A program made the position numbers and the translations under genes. From positions 248,001 to 312,000 of the forward strand of contig SKCR01023417.1 of the NCBI GenBank assembly GCA_019454045.1: a stretch of 64,000 nt of DNA, written 5' to 3'. Under the pieces are notes generated by a model. That model saw only the letters and a program-made list of their open reading frames with translations, had not been told where the DNA came from and searched no databases. The stretch is from Zanthoxylum bungeanum. Taxonomy: Eukaryota; Streptophyta; Magnoliopsida; Sapindales; Rutaceae. Each line of letters opens with the position of its first letter. Position 1 is the stretch's first letter. Positions 9,764 through 22,318 of this stretch are shown one piece after another.

Positions 9764-9906
9764 AATATCTCCATTGGTATGAGGCCTTTTGGGTATAACC
9801 CAAGAGCAAATTCATGAGGACTTAGGCCCAAAGTGGACAATATCATACCAATGTGGAGATAAGTGGTGTCCTAGGTTCCTTACACAAATAAAACTTATAT
9901 CACTTT
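9764..9906 (+). ncRNA. Putative structured non-coding RNA or snRNA-like repeat
   Basis: Downstream of the USE/TATA pair, ATCTCCATTGGTATGA (9767-9782) is complementary to TCATACCAATGTGGAGAT (9843-9860), and GGGT/ACCC and GGCC-type blocks can pair inside it. GGACAATATC also occurs twice as a direct repeat. An early TTTT at about 9786 argues against a simple Pol III product; a T-rich stop occurs at 9903. I believe similar units are widespread in plant genomes but cannot check that here. A 63-codon frame across it is not a gene. Confidence 0.4.
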
Positions 9907-10210
9907 TATATATCAAGAAAGTTATTTTCAGCCAAAGGTTGAGAATTAAATTTATTATAAGATTTGATCAAGCTAATTAAAAGACGTCAACTTGTGAAAT
10001 AAAAAGGAAATAAAATAAAATAATTTTATTTTATTTTTTTCCTCTCTTTTTTTCCACAAGTGAACTTTGTTTGTTAAGCAAAAGAGACCTATTCAATTTT
10101 TCTCATGACATACAAGGAAGCATCATTGTATTGCTACATTTTCGTCTCTGGTGGGGGATAAATATTTTTATGGGACGGGTTTATGTACAACATGATACGT
10201 CAATCCATTA

Positions 10211-10232
10211 ATATATATATATATATATATAT
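10211..10232. repeat. (AT)11 microsatellite
   Basis: Uninterrupted AT dinucleotide run in AT-rich intergenic DNA. Confidence 0.95.
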
Positions 10233-10239
10233 AAAATTC

Positions 10240-11500
10240 GAAATTAACTATTAATAATGGTTAAATAAAATAATTGATTGGTACATGACATGCATTCAAT
10301 AACTAGAGATATTGAGTATGTTCCATATAATTTTATCTCCTCGTTGGGTTTGCTAACTACTCGTTGGATAACCATCGTATGGTCTTCTTTTAATATTAAT
10401 ATTAATAAATTGACCAAAATGTATATAATTATACCCTCTTAACGTGCCAAATGCGCTGTATATTTCTCTGCCAATCGTGCCATTGGCATATAAATATATA
10501 TTGCTTAGCTAGCAAAATAGCCAATACCCATAGAACACAGCATCTTTCAATGATTCGAATAAGCCATAATGTCGGTATTTTCCTGTGAACATTTTGGGAA
10601 AGTTATATAATCGAATGGCATAATAGAGGAAGCTTCATGGGCTCCCTAGGAAGCATAAAAATTTACAATATTTAAAGCTCTAATTGGAGATATGAAATTT
10701 ACTTTTTTCGATTTATATATATGCTCCTACTTAATCATGCTTAAAGTATATATAATCTTAATCTATAACATATTCCAAACTGTTTAAGGTGCTTTCTTTT
10801 AAAATGTTAACCATTAATTAATTAGTACAACAAACCTTGCTTAACTCCCCGATAAGCTACCTAAATACTATTACATTTGGATTATAAATATAAAATAATG
10901 CGTAATTTGTTTATGACATAGTTGACATAGATTTTAGACTTTCTCTTATAAAACTATCCACATATATATCTCATTCTTTGAGGCTATTCAATATAGATTT
11001 CTTTTCGTGTGTTTTGAGATTCTGTTTTTCATTTTTTAAATTCTTCAATCACTAAGTTTTTATTTTTCCTACTCATCTAAATTCTTCATTTTTTTTTTAC
11101 TAATTAATTATCAAATTTTATTAATATGTGGTATTTCTAGATTTTCACAAATCTATTATTGCACTAAATATTTTATTATCCATCACAAAAGACTATGAAG
11201 TGGGGCTGAAATACATATTTGTTAATTTAAAAAAAAATCTTAAAAGACTTATAATATTTGGACAATAATAATTAAATATATTGTTCTAATTAATTTTATT
11301 TTATATTTGATATTTATCATATATCTCTTCTATGAGACGAAGGGCTACCATAATCTAAATTGGGGACAGAAAAAACACAACTCTTTTGACAAACTTATTG
11401 CTGACTAAGAAACTAGATCAACGGTCAGGGATAGCTCAAGGTGCAGCTTCGCAATACAAGCCGTTGAATCACTACCAGCTTTATGACCACGCATAGCGAG
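10240..11500. other. AT-rich upstream region of the CYP78A gene
   Basis: No coding or repeat structure recognised. It leads into the more GC-balanced proximal promoter of the P450 gene. Confidence 0.5.
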
Positions 11501-11504
11501 AGAC

Positions 11505-11893
11505 CACGTGTGATGTGTGATTGTTAGAAGACCATATTGCCCTTGCACAGATGATGGTGAATAAAGGAAATTAGTCAGTGTTTGTAAAAAAACATTTAAC
11601 ACTATTTTTACCGCAAGTTAACGCCATGTGTTCCGGACAGTAAAAGGAGTTGTCTCCATCATGCATTTAGACATTAAGTGTAACTGACACGTGGCAGTAC
11701 AGATTTGCGACAAGATTTGATCTGTGCTATGCTCTCTTTATTCACGGCTAAGAGCAGTGTATTGAGAGAACACGAACGCATGGGTCTCATGTGCACCCGC
11801 CAACTTGTGACCAGACAATTTCGCGCCACACGACCGCCACGTGTCATTCACAGCAACCTCAAACTAAAAGCTCTTCCTAGTTCCCTATATATA
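11505..11893 (+). promoter_or_regulatory. Proximal promoter of the CYP78A gene
   Basis: TATATATA at 11886-11893 lies 87 bases before the start codon, giving a predicted start of transcription near 11920 and a 5' UTR of about 60 bases. Three CACGTG cores stand upstream: CCACGTGTG (about 11506), ACACGTGGC (about 11688) and CCACGTGTC (about 11839). They suggest bZIP or bHLH input, which is inference. Confidence 0.65.
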
Positions 11894-11979
11894 CCAACGC
11901 AGACTCACTCGTTTTAGCCTCAGAAAATAAATAAGCCGCTCTCCTCTTTGAAGTTTGTGCATTATAATTTCTAAAAACC

Positions 11980-13705
11980 ATGAGAACTGACATAGAAAAC
12001 CTCTGGGTCTTTGCTCTTGCTTCCAAATGCAGAGCCTTCACACAAGAAAACGTTGCATGCTCACTCTTGATCATGTTCTTAGCTTGGCTAGCCCTGAACC
12101 TTTTCTACTGGGCTCACCCTGGCGGTCCAGCTTGGGGCAAGTATGGGATCAAAACAGGCTCTTCTTTTGTTAAACCCAAGCAAATTCCCGGTCCTAGAGG
12201 GTTGCCTTTAGCTGGCAGCATGAAACTCATGGTGTCACTGGCACACCACAGGATTGCAGCTGCAGCTGAATCATGCAAGGCTAACCGGCTCATGGCTTTT
12301 AGCCTGGGTGATACTCGTGTTATAGTGACTTGTAATCCTGATGTGGCAAAAGAAATTCTAAACAGCTCTGTGTTTGCTGATCGTCCAGTTAAGGAGTCTG
12401 CTTACAGTTTGATGTTCAACAGAGCAATTGGGTTCGCTCCTTATGGGGTTTACTGGCGAACCCTAAGGAGAATCGTGGCCACTCATCTTTTTTGCCCGAA
12501 GCAAATTAAAGGAGCTGAAGCACAAAGACAAGTTATCGCATCTCAGATGTTCACCATGTTTGGTCACCACAAAGAAGGCTTTTGCGTACGTGAAGTACTT
12601 AAACGAGCTTCACTTAACAACATGATGTGTTCAGTTTTTGGACGAGAATATAAGTTAGATTCGTTGAATAATGAAGTTAAAGAACTAAGAGAATTAGTTG
12701 ATGAAGGGTACGAGTTACTAGGCATGCTAAATTGGACCGACCACCTCCCTTGGCTTGCAGATTTTGACCCTCAAAAAATCCGGTTTAGATGCTCAAGCCT
12801 CGTACCAAAAGTGAACCGGTTCGTCGGTCGAATCATAGCCGAACATAAAGCTCACACTAATCAGAAGAATCTGGATTTTGTTGACGTTTTGCTCTCTCTT
12901 CAAGGGTCAGATAAGCTATCAGACTCTGATATGATCGCCGTCCTTTGGGTAAGCAAGCAAGCGAACAAATATTATCAAACACGTTTATCTTTTATTTATT
13001 TTTCTGAGCTTTAAGGTATCGGTGTTTTAAAAAGTGGAATTTACTAAAAATATCCCTTTGTCTTTGATGCAGGAAATGATATTTAGGGGAACTGATACAG
13101 TGGCGGTTATGATCGAGTGGATACTAGCAAGGATGGTGCTGCATCCTGCCGTCCAATCAAGGGTGCATGATGAGCTTGACAAGGTAGTAGGCAGATCACG
13201 CGCAGTAGTGGAGTCTGATCTTAGGGAACTGATCTATTTAACGGCTGTGATTAAAGAAGTATTGAGGTTACATCCACCTGGCCCACTTCTCTCGTGGGCC
13301 CGTTTAGCCATTACAGATACAACTATCGATGGGTATCACGTGCCTGGAGGGACCACTGCAATGGTGAACATGTGGGCCATATCTAGGGACCCACAAGTGT
13401 GGAAGGACCCCCTTGAATTTATACCCGAGAGATTTGCGGCTAAAGAGGGTGAAGTTGAGTTGTGTGTTCTCGGTTCGGATCTTAGGCTGGCTCCATTCGG
13501 GTCAGGTAGGCGGGTTTGCCCGGGAAAGAACTTAGGTTTGACCACGGTCAGCTTCTGGGTGGCATCACTTTTGCACGAGTATGAATGGCTACCGTCGGAT
13601 CAGAATACTGTTGACCTATCTGAAGTATTAAGGCTATCTTGTGAAATGGCCAATCCTTTAACTGTTAAACTGCGCCCAAGGCGTAGGTTAAGCCCATGTA
13701 ATTAA
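11980..13705 (+). CDS. CYP78A9: Cytochrome P450 of the CYP78A family (CYP78A6/A9-like), two exons
   Basis: Exons 11980-12948 and 13073-13705 join in frame to 533 codons, the usual CYP78A length. The N-terminus has a membrane anchor (residues about 25-45) and a PGPRG hinge (70-74), which place it on the ER. The I-helix reads FRGTDTVA (about 327-334), the K-helix ExxR is E385-R388, PERF is 441-444, and the haem loop is [10 protein letters not shown] with the ligand Cys472. The closest relatives I recognise are CYP78A6 and CYP78A9 (motifs [20 protein letters not shown] and NWTDHLPWL), linked in Arabidopsis to seed and fruit size through an unknown mobile signal. All catalytic motifs are intact and no lesion is seen. 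It is the only apparently intact host gene here. Assignment to the family is secure; choosing CYP78A9 over A6 is not. Confidence 0.95.
12949..13072 (+). other. Intron of the CYP78A gene
   Basis: A 124-bp GT-AG intron (GTAAGC donor, TGATGCAG acceptor) in phase 0 between Trp323 and Glu324, within AVLW/EMIFRG, the single conserved intron position of many CYP78A genes. The reading runs into stop codons if it is not removed. Confidence 0.92.
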
Positions 13706-13732
13706 TAGTGGTTTGATGTGCTGGGGTTGGGA

Positions 13733-13738
13733 AATAAA
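13733..13738 (+). terminator. Candidate polyadenylation signal of CYP78A
   Basis: AATAAA lies 28 bases after the stop codon. Plant signals are loose, so the true site may be further downstream. Confidence 0.45.
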
Positions 13739-13739
13739 A

Positions 13740-14450
13740 AATCCCTAGATGCAAAAATATTATATATATAATTAACGTTGTCTTTGATATGTCTCACTGT
13801 TGGGGATCAGGTTTTTAATTTGAGAGTTAATTAAAAATGAGGTGTTTCTGAATGCTGTAAATACCAATCAAAGAAATACCAGCTTTTGTGTTTCATTTAA
13901 TCACTATAGATATTGATTATATCATTAATTTATGACACATATATTAATATGTTATAGATAAATTAATTGCTAAGAAATAATGACTGATATATGATAGATA
14001 ATTATCTATTAAGAAATCATGATAGAAGTCTTGATAGAAAATATTTCTATCAAGAACTAATGATAGAAATATTTGACATAAATAATTCTATAAAACAATT
14101 AAATAATATATTTCTTTTGTAAAAATAAATTTTAAATTAAAAGATAAAAATTAAATTATATGGACTACAAATTAATTATGTCTTTTGAGCATAGTTTTAG
14201 TAATTGGATTGGACCAATCGATTCAATTGGTCAAATCAGGAACATATCTTTGGTCCGATCGGAATCATGTTAAAAAATTGACAGACTTATAAATCAGGAA
14301 AAAAAAAAGTTATAGAAAAGTGAAATCAGTTAAATCTATTTTTTTTTTAATTTTAATATGTAATTACAATAAATTTAAAATATAAGTTTTAACCCGTTTT
14401 TTATAATTGGTAAAATATAAACTTTAAAAATTAAAATGCTCCGTTTAGTT
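13740..14450. other. AT-rich intergenic DNA
   Basis: No gene seen. Around 13975-14080 there are several related TGATAGA/TCTATCA blocks that can fold back on each other. Confidence 0.55.
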
Positions 14451-14902
14451 TATATCCAAAATACAAAATTCACGCACTTGAAAATATCACAAATCCTTTC
14501 TTCCCTCTCAAATCAAATTTATTGGCCTTTAACAAATTTCTTTCCTCCTCTTAACATTAATAAGTAAAAAAAATTTGAAACCCTAAATTAGAAAAATCAT
14601 TTCTTCATGTATATTTCCACTCCCTCAAAAAGCAAAAATCAAATCCCTACACTGATCATTCATCGAACCCTACGTATTTCACTGATTCCTTCATTGAACC
14701 ATCACCAGGATTGATTCCTTAGCCCTCGCCTAAGAATTGATTTTTATACTCTTGGTTGTTTCACATAAGTTGTTGCAGACTTTTGCACAAGAGAGAAAAT
14801 GGTGTAGGCACAAAAATCCCTTTAGCCCTTGATTCATTTCTTTAAAAATTCCTAACCTTAATTTCTGAAATTGGAAGAAATTTTCAAATTCGATAAGCGA
14901 AA

Positions 14903-15060
14903 ATGGTGTTGGCATAGTTAGGAGGGAGCATATCCCAAGAAATACAACAAATGAGCATTGCAAAAGTCATCGATGAGAAGGTCTTAAACGAATGCTTAAA
15001 CGAGATCACGCGTGCTCTCTTGCAAGCAGATGTCCAATTCAAGCTCGTTCGTGAGATGCA
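14903..15060 (+). pseudogene. SRP54: SRP54 first-exon pseudogene
   Basis: The reading begins MVLA, then an in-frame TAG (14915) where SRP54 has Gln, then LGGSIS and, from about 14950, DEKVLNECLNEITRALLQ and DVQFKLVREM, the helical N domain of the 54-kDa signal recognition particle GTPase. SRP54 binds signal peptides of nascent secretory proteins. Similarity stops exactly at 15060, where the minus-strand Copia LTR (family C) starts, and the last bases ATGCA would be its target duplication. The rest of the gene is not in the window. The preceding 400 bases (about 14500-14902) could be its old 5' UTR and promoter. Dead both by the stop codon and by the insertion. Confidence 0.85.
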
Positions 15061-15502
15061 TGTTGGGGTATATGTGTTATTAAATCATATTAACATGGTA
15101 CATTCAATTAATTGTAAATTAATATGTCAAAATAAAATATAAATCATGAAATTTAGAAAAACCTGAAAAAATATTGAAGATGAATGAAAACTTGATCCAA
15201 GTCCAGTTGTCTATGTCCTTAAGAACTTATTAGCCCTGCCTCGGTGCTCTACGAATGTCTTGTGGCTAACATTCTCCCAAGATTACTTGGATGCTTCTTG
15301 TAGAAGGGGCACTCCTTTCACAAGAACTTGAATAAAGAAAATGGAGGAAACTCTCAACTAAAAAAAATGATTTTCTAACTATAATAGAATGTTAGAATTA
15401 CTGAATACCTAAGAATGAACCCAATGCCCATTTATATAGGCATGAAATGGTGTTTTTGAGGGCACCATTTGGCTTGGGGTGTAACCCTCCTAAGGGTTAT
15501 AC
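15061..15502 (-). mobile_element. Family-C Copia 3' LTR, distal part (minus strand)
   Basis: Begins TGTTGGGG on the plus strand and resumes at 24931-25033 after the family-B insertion, giving an LTR of about 545 bp that ends GAGACA. On the minus strand it has a TATATAAA promoter box (15431-15438). At its inner edge the purine tract AAGTGGGAGAGATA (minus strand, 25034-25047) abuts the LTR, as expected for a 3' LTR. Confidence 0.8.
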
Positions 15503-18102
15503 TGTTAGAGTTGGTGCTCAGAGTGTCAATCCGGATCGTATTTATGTCCGATTCATGAATACGAACAATTCATTTTTCATTAATATTACTTATTTATGGT
15601 AGTACTTCTTACTTTTATACACATATTCGATCTAATTACGATTAGATTGAAACTAAATATGATTATGTGATATGCATATATTAGACAAAGACCTGGTAAT
15701 ATATAATATAGTGCATAATTACAAAGCAGTTTGTAATTGACATTGGGAAGTGTCACTACTAGAAGTATATTATCAAATAAAGTTTCTGGTCAAGATTTAC
15801 TAACACAGGCCGGTTAGTAAAATCCGCTGAGACCAATACACGTCGTATATCGAGACTTGGTCCGATGATTTATCCCAATGAACCATGAGTCTTAGGAGAC
15901 TCGTATAGACGTGTATGTGTTTATATATGATAAACACTAAACGACTCACCGAATATTTCCTAATAGATGGTACACCAACGTCAATAGGAATCTTCTCGGG
16001 TCAAGTGAGCATAGTGGTCCTTCGACTTGAGATACCACTATAGATGTATGAGGTATCCTCCACACTTTGATGACAGTCACGTCACCGATCTATTTAGATC
16101 AGACCTCCATATGTTCGTTGGGTGTGGACTGATCCTCAGGATATCTTGTGCGTATCAAGATAGGATCCGTCAGTTCTGTGTACGGATCATAGGTATTCAA
16201 TGCGCAATTAGCAATCTGTTAAATCCATGGGCCCGTGGTACACTGTAGAAGTAAGTTCTAAGTGTTAGTAAGAGATTTCTAATACAATCGTCGACGGGAT
16301 TATACCTATAGAGATTTGACATTTTTATCTATATCTCTGGGATAATCCGAATACCTGTGACATAGGGATTATACGTATGCGATGACCTCAACCTGTATGA
16401 TTCATCAAGTTTATCCGTGATCGTCATAATTTACAGGTGGGTAGATTATCGACATGAAATTAAATTTTGTGACGGATATGTCTGAATCTAGAGAGTCTCA
16501 CTAATGAAACATACTTGTAGAACACTAGGGAAACTATTATAAATAATATTGATTATTTATAAATCATTTAACGGTTAAACAAAAAATGCATGCTTAAAGG
16601 GTTATCCGGCCGTTTTCTAATTAGTGTGTATTTAGATTAAATTACTTGATTTTATTAAATGCACATTAATTTTTTGTCAAATAAAGTATTTGACACGTGT
16701 TTCAAATATATGTATTATGTAATATTTAATGTAAATATGATACATGTATTTAGATATTTGTTTTAAGTAATTGTCTAATAATTTAATTGTTAAATAATTA
16801 GAATTATTTAATATGTTTATCTTTATCATTATTATGCTTTTAAATGGCTAATTTTGATTGGTGCACATGTATTTTTGCTTTTTGAAAATGGTAGTTTTTT
16901 TGACTTTAAATTCTTTTAATTTGATTAAAAAATTGAAAAATCAAAAATTACCATTTTAACCTTGTCAAAGTCGGCCAACCCTAGATATAAATGTTATCTT
17001 TTTTCATTTGCTTCAATTTGATAACTTAAGCCTCCAAAAATATCACAAAAAAAAGGTTGAGAGAAAAAGAAAGGAAAAGAAGAAGATTTGAAGAAAACTT
17101 GAATCAAAGTAAGTTTTTTCAATTCCTTTTCAACTAGAAAAATATTTCTAGGGTTTCAAGCTTTAAAATATGATGTATGAATTTTTCTCTACAACTTTTA
17201 GTATGCGATATTGGTGTTGGAAGCTTAAATGAAAGATGTTAGCATGCATGTTAAGAAAGAATGCTTATAAAGTGTTATAAGATTTCTTTTAATCATTAGA
17301 TGATTTGGTTATCATTCTAGAGTTGCTTAGCCACTCATAAATGACATATAATTGTTCTTGAGTTGTTTCATGGTGGCGAGACTTGTTTGGTGTGGTAAGG
17401 ATTGAATTAAAGTGTTTAATTTGGTGTAATTTGTCAATTTGTGGAAATTATAAAATTAGGCTTCATAAACCTTTCCAAATTTAGGGCTTTTCATATATAT
17501 GTTCTAATTTGATGTATATATGATGTATATTAAATTTGGGATTGATTGGATTTGGATTTGATCTTGACATGTTTTGAACTAAAAATGACCAAATTGCAAA
17601 TCCTGGAAAATTAAGGGACCTCTCGGCAATTTGGGAAAAATTATTTTCTTGAATTTCAATTTTTATTTTCATGTATAAGACATGTATAAATTATTTTGGT
17701 AGTGATTTGGAATCACCTAATTATGTATTTGACAAATTAGGACTAAAATGATCAAAATGTAAAGTTTATGGGTATTTTCGTAATTACTGAAAAATCTGGA
17801 AATTTTTTCAGATTTATGTTTTAATGTATATTTGATGTTAAAATCATTTTGGTTGTGATTGGAAATCACCTAAGCTTGTTTTGAATAACTTAGGACTAAA
17901 ATGATTAAAATAGAAAGTTTGGGGGTTGTATGATAATTTACTGAAATTATGATTTCTGGGTTAAAAATTTCGGTTTTTGAGTAGTGAGTGATTAAAATAA
18001 ATAAGTTTATTTTAATTACCCAAGAAAAATTAAAAAAATGAGAAAATTTAATTTTCCCGCATTCCGCTGCGTAACCCGGGTATTTTGCCCAAAACCCCAA
18101 CA
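15503..18102 (+). mobile_element. 5' LTR of the family-B element
   Basis: Runs from TGTTAGAG to CCCCAACA. Related LTRs occur at 22319, 25997 and 30308. The 73-codon frame at 16027 recurs as a degenerate frame in the other copies but shows no protein motif. Confidence 0.9.
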
Positions 18103-18106
18103 AAAA

Positions 18107-18118
18107 TGGTATCAGAGC
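18107..18118 (+). other. Primer-binding site of the family-B element
   Basis: TGGTATCAGAGC, complementary to the 3' end of initiator methionine tRNA, four bases after the LTR: the standard plant Copia primer site. Confidence 0.9.
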
Positions 18119-21100
18119 AGGTCTGAACCTCAACACTTGATATGAATATGTCTTTAGATTCAATGTTTAATTTTTTCTTTACTTTATGCATGCTCGTATT
18201 TATTTAATTTGATTAAGTTAAATACATAACATCTTTGCGGAAAATCCCTAATTAATAAGATTTTAAAGTAATATATATTGGATGCATATTTTTTGGTCCG
18301 TCTTGTCAATACAGTTTTTGGATATATGTTCTATGGCTGCATCCGAGAAATTTCCAAAGCAGTGAGGGTGTAGTTGATAGAAAGTTATCCATACCGGATG
18401 TATATGTGATACTAGATAAATTCAAGCGAAAGCGGAAATCCTGAACGTGCCAAAGCTGTCAGGACTACACAAGTATCTTGAATTTATCATTGACAAGTTT
18501 AACCTTGGTACGCCTCCTTGTGAACGTGCCAAAACTGTCACAACGAGAAACGACCAGGACCGGAACCTTGGAGTCACTAGTGAGTGATTGACAATGAGTT
18601 ATCTACCTAATGAATATATATAGGCGAGAACATGCCAAAGCTGTGAGTCGAAATACATTCATGGGGTCCACCTCTCACTATGGAATTCAATTGAATCAAT
18701 GAATTCCCATTTTTCGTTGGGGATTACGGTATTACGTAAAATAGTAGGAGGCACTGCTTGGTTAAAAATTCCATAACTAAGGCAGTGTGTAATATTATAA
18801 AAATTGTTGCTTATGTTTCCTTTATTCTATATTGTTGATAGAATTAAAACTTCTAATCCACTGCATGCATATTATTTGTATATGTTTTCTGACTTTCCTT
18901 ATGGTTGCAGATTTCTAGAATAGGTTCTGAATTTAGAGTAGGCTAGGATATTGTTAGATTTGTTAAAACCATCAGGCTCTGTTGTTCCGATTTTCTTGAA
19001 AAATCAAGATGGTTAGTGACTTAGTTTCTAAGTCACGATAAATAATCTAAATAGATATATGTTTTAGGATATAATAGTCTAGAGAGAATAGTTTCTTTTG
19101 CAGTAAGAATTGACGTGAATTAGTTCATATCTCGAGATTCTTGACTGGCATTAAGAAAACCCCATTAGGTATTTGTTTATCTGATAATGACATTTCTTGG
19201 CTTTAGTGACCTTTAGAGGTAATGTGTCTGACACAGTTTGCTAATCAATTATTAGCAATTGCTGTGAATAGTTGAAGGCAAATTATAAAGCTAAAGAAAG
19301 GAGATGCGTATAGTTGTGTATAAGAAATATCGATTTTCACAATATGACAACTATATGTATTGGATATCGGATCTCCCATCTAGTTATTTAAAATATTATT
19401 TAATGATTATTTTGATATTTGATATCAGAACTTGTGACTATTGGATAATTATATGTTCTTTATAAACAGTTATTACATATCTTAAAACGACTAGTAGTGT
19501 CATTGATGTAGAGATAAACATTAAGAAAAATATTCGGTTAACTAAATAACTTAGAACAGTGCTTTATGAGATTTTATCACATAAACATTATGTAAAGGAT
19601 GGTCTGATACGAGATCACACCACAAATCCTTATCCATTTAATGAATATTGTATTCAGGGTGTGATTAAATCTCATTTAACCAATGATCGTCATTGGACCA
19701 CAGATTTATTAAACTAATATATTAGATGTATGTAGTTTCATGAATTAGAAATTGCCTTGGATAGTTTTCTTTACTTCGTAACTTAGTTAATGAGTTTCCA
19801 TGACTTAGTTACGTGTTTATAAAAGAATACATATTGAACGTCTTGAATGGTTCGAGAACTTTTAATATGTTTCTGATGAAACACGAATAGAATATTTTGA
19901 CTGGTTCAAAGGTATTCGATTTGAAGTTTTGAAAACTATATCATTAAAATTCATCGTGAGTCTTTGAATTGTTCAAAGATGTTTGATATGATCAAACATA
20001 TGAATTTATGGCAATAAGTTCTAAGGTTATTCAATGAATATGATTCTTACTCAATATTATTCTTCTACGATTACATAGTGATGGAATTGGTCAGTGGGAG
20101 AAGTCGAATATTATATGATTTGATTCGTTTGATATTGTGTGTTACCGAATTAATTTCAATACTATTGGGGTTATGCTCCAGTAACACTATATTCGTCCTT
20201 TTAATTAAGGTTCCATTAGTTTCTACAATTACGTATATGATATGTATAAGTTGAAAATTCGAATCTTGAAAAGTTTGAGATTTGAATCTTTCTTTTATAT
20301 AATGGTTATATAATTGAAAAGTACTTGCGCCTCGGAGATACAAGAAAAAGTTTATCATTTATTCTATTTAATATAATATTATATTCTATTTGATAGAATA
20401 TCTTTTCTGCGATCCTGAGTAATAAAATTATTTTATTACTTGGTGTGTAACATTAGATGTTAACGATTGTAGAAAAGACTTGACTTATTGAAGTTAATTG
20501 TGAGAGTGATAAACTATAAATGGAACTACGTAATTAATAAGATGAAAAGACCCTTAGACAACTTCCACATAAGTCCAATAAGATGTCAGAATCATTTGCG
20601 AAGTATTTGATACTTAATGGTTCTGCTGTTTTCTTATCGAAGACAATTATCCTATATTTTGTAGTGAGAGTGATATTTGATATCGATTTTGGAAGTTAGC
20701 ATTGAACCATAGATTTAAGATTGTTCGTAGCTTACTACAATCAAGTTTTGAACTTGATTAAGCTTTCCTTAAGAATTGTTTATAAAATGTGTAAATTATT
20801 TGCGCAGCAAAAACATAGTGCGCTTATTAAAGGTTTGACCTTTATACTATGATAGTGAGAAAAGTTACACTCAATAATCTACTGTAGATCCTGAGGGAAC
20901 TTGTCTCTAATCACACTAATTGAACAATTAAAGATTTGTTGGTTAATGTTGATATTAAACTATATATTTTGGCTAAAGAACGCAAAGTGGCATTCCTGAA
21001 TTATTTCTTCGAATTAGAGATCCATTGTGATTTCTTTGTTTGAAGAGTTCATTCTAGAATGGCCCTGGAGTTTGTATTCTGCTAAGATCACATTTTAATA

Positions 21101-22303
21101 TACTAGCTTATAAAGCCTATTGTAGACTCAGATAAGCTTTCCAGAAATCTGTATTTTCTAATTTTGATAACAGTCAGATTGTATGATTTTATCAAAGCAT
21201 ATAAAATACATATATGTTAGTAGGGTCAGTGGGAGCGTACAAATTTCTTTCTAGTATTGTATATCCTAACGACATTATCATTATTAATGTAATAATGAGA
21301 TGTTTATAAGGTAAAAGGTTTACCTAAGTCTTCTTTTCTCCGTGAAAGCAGTGGGAGTAGTTTTTGTTATATTTGATATAAGGTTTTATATATGATATAA
21401 AACAAAAAACTTGTGAGATACTCCCATTAGTCGTGCATTAAATATGATCAAATAAGAGACACATCAAGACTAACTGTTTGCCAATTAGTATAAATGTTTG
21501 ACAGTTAGTGTGTCTCTTGTATATAGTATTAATCTTTCATAAGTGATGATTCCTTTGTCGAAAGATGATGGACCATAATATCATGTATGACTTTTAGTCG
21601 TACATGATATAGTATTCATTATGCCATCATCTTATGCGTCATAAGATGATAGCATAATGAATACTATATCATGTACGACTAAAAGTCATCAATTTAATCG
21701 TAATTGTTACGAACTATTTTGACACGCTATAGACCATAATATGTGTCTGAAACATGTTTTTTGTTATCTTTGAGATATTAAGAACGAGTTTCTTATTCAT
21801 GGAGAATATAGTCTGCAACCACGATGGTCTGATTAGTTTTGAGACTAATTATGATGTTAGAAGGTTTATGCATATATAGTCAGAAAAGATGCAGTGGGAG
21901 TGTAACGAATGATTCTACTGTGTAAGTAGAATTAATTGTAACTTATGAAGTATTGACTTATGAAATTGCAAAGTGACCTTGTAAATTAGAAGTTTTGATA
22001 TTGGTGTTGTGCTTGCGGTTGTCTGCACAGTATTTTGGGCCTGATCCCTAAATACATAGACAATTCTGTAGTTATAGCACAATATTGATATTGCATTTGA
22101 GTCATATTGATGTATAACTTAGATTATAAAAATATGAATGATGCAAGTTAAAGCAAACGTTTTGGGTTTGTTAGACAAACTCAATATGTTATAGCGAACT
22201 TACTTGTTGTTGCCTACCGCTTGAGTGAAAGGTCAACTCTTAAGGACCATACGTATGTGATACATATTTAGATATGTGTATGATATCGTGGATTGGCACT
22301 AGA
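18119..22303 (+). pseudogene. Decayed interior of the family-B element (leader, gag-pol)
   Basis: The leader (18119-18780) has repeated GTGCCAAAGCTGTCA-like motifs (18445, 18522, 18629) and an AATAGTAGGAGGCA block at 18740. The coding part is riddled with stops and shifts. The clearest remnant is at about 21195-21290, where KAYKIHIC..SGSV and FLVLYILTTLS recall the Copia RT stretch CVYKKVSGS...FLVLYVDD. No intact domain remains. Confidence 0.6.
21587..21689. repeat. Near-perfect 50-bp inverted repeat with 3-nt loop
   Basis: Arms 21587-21636 and 21640-21689 pair with one mismatch around CGT at 21637-21639. The left arm starts ATGACTTTTAGTCG and the right arm ends CGACTAAAAGTCAT. It lies in the decayed RT region of the family-B element, whose surroundings are far more diverged than these arms are from each other. 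Confidence 0.9.
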
Positions 22304-22318
22304 GCAAGTGGGATAAAT
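22304..22318 (+). other. Polypurine tract of the family-B element
   Basis: GCAAGTGGGATAAAT directly before the 3' LTR, a mutated form of the common Copia AAGTGGGAGATT tract. Confidence 0.75.

Noticed and set aside
16027..16248. Recurrent frame (MRYHYRCMRYPPHF-like) at 16027, 22843 and 26521
   Set aside because: It recurs because the LTR recurs; the copies diverge without keeping the protein better than the DNA, and it lies in LTR sequence.
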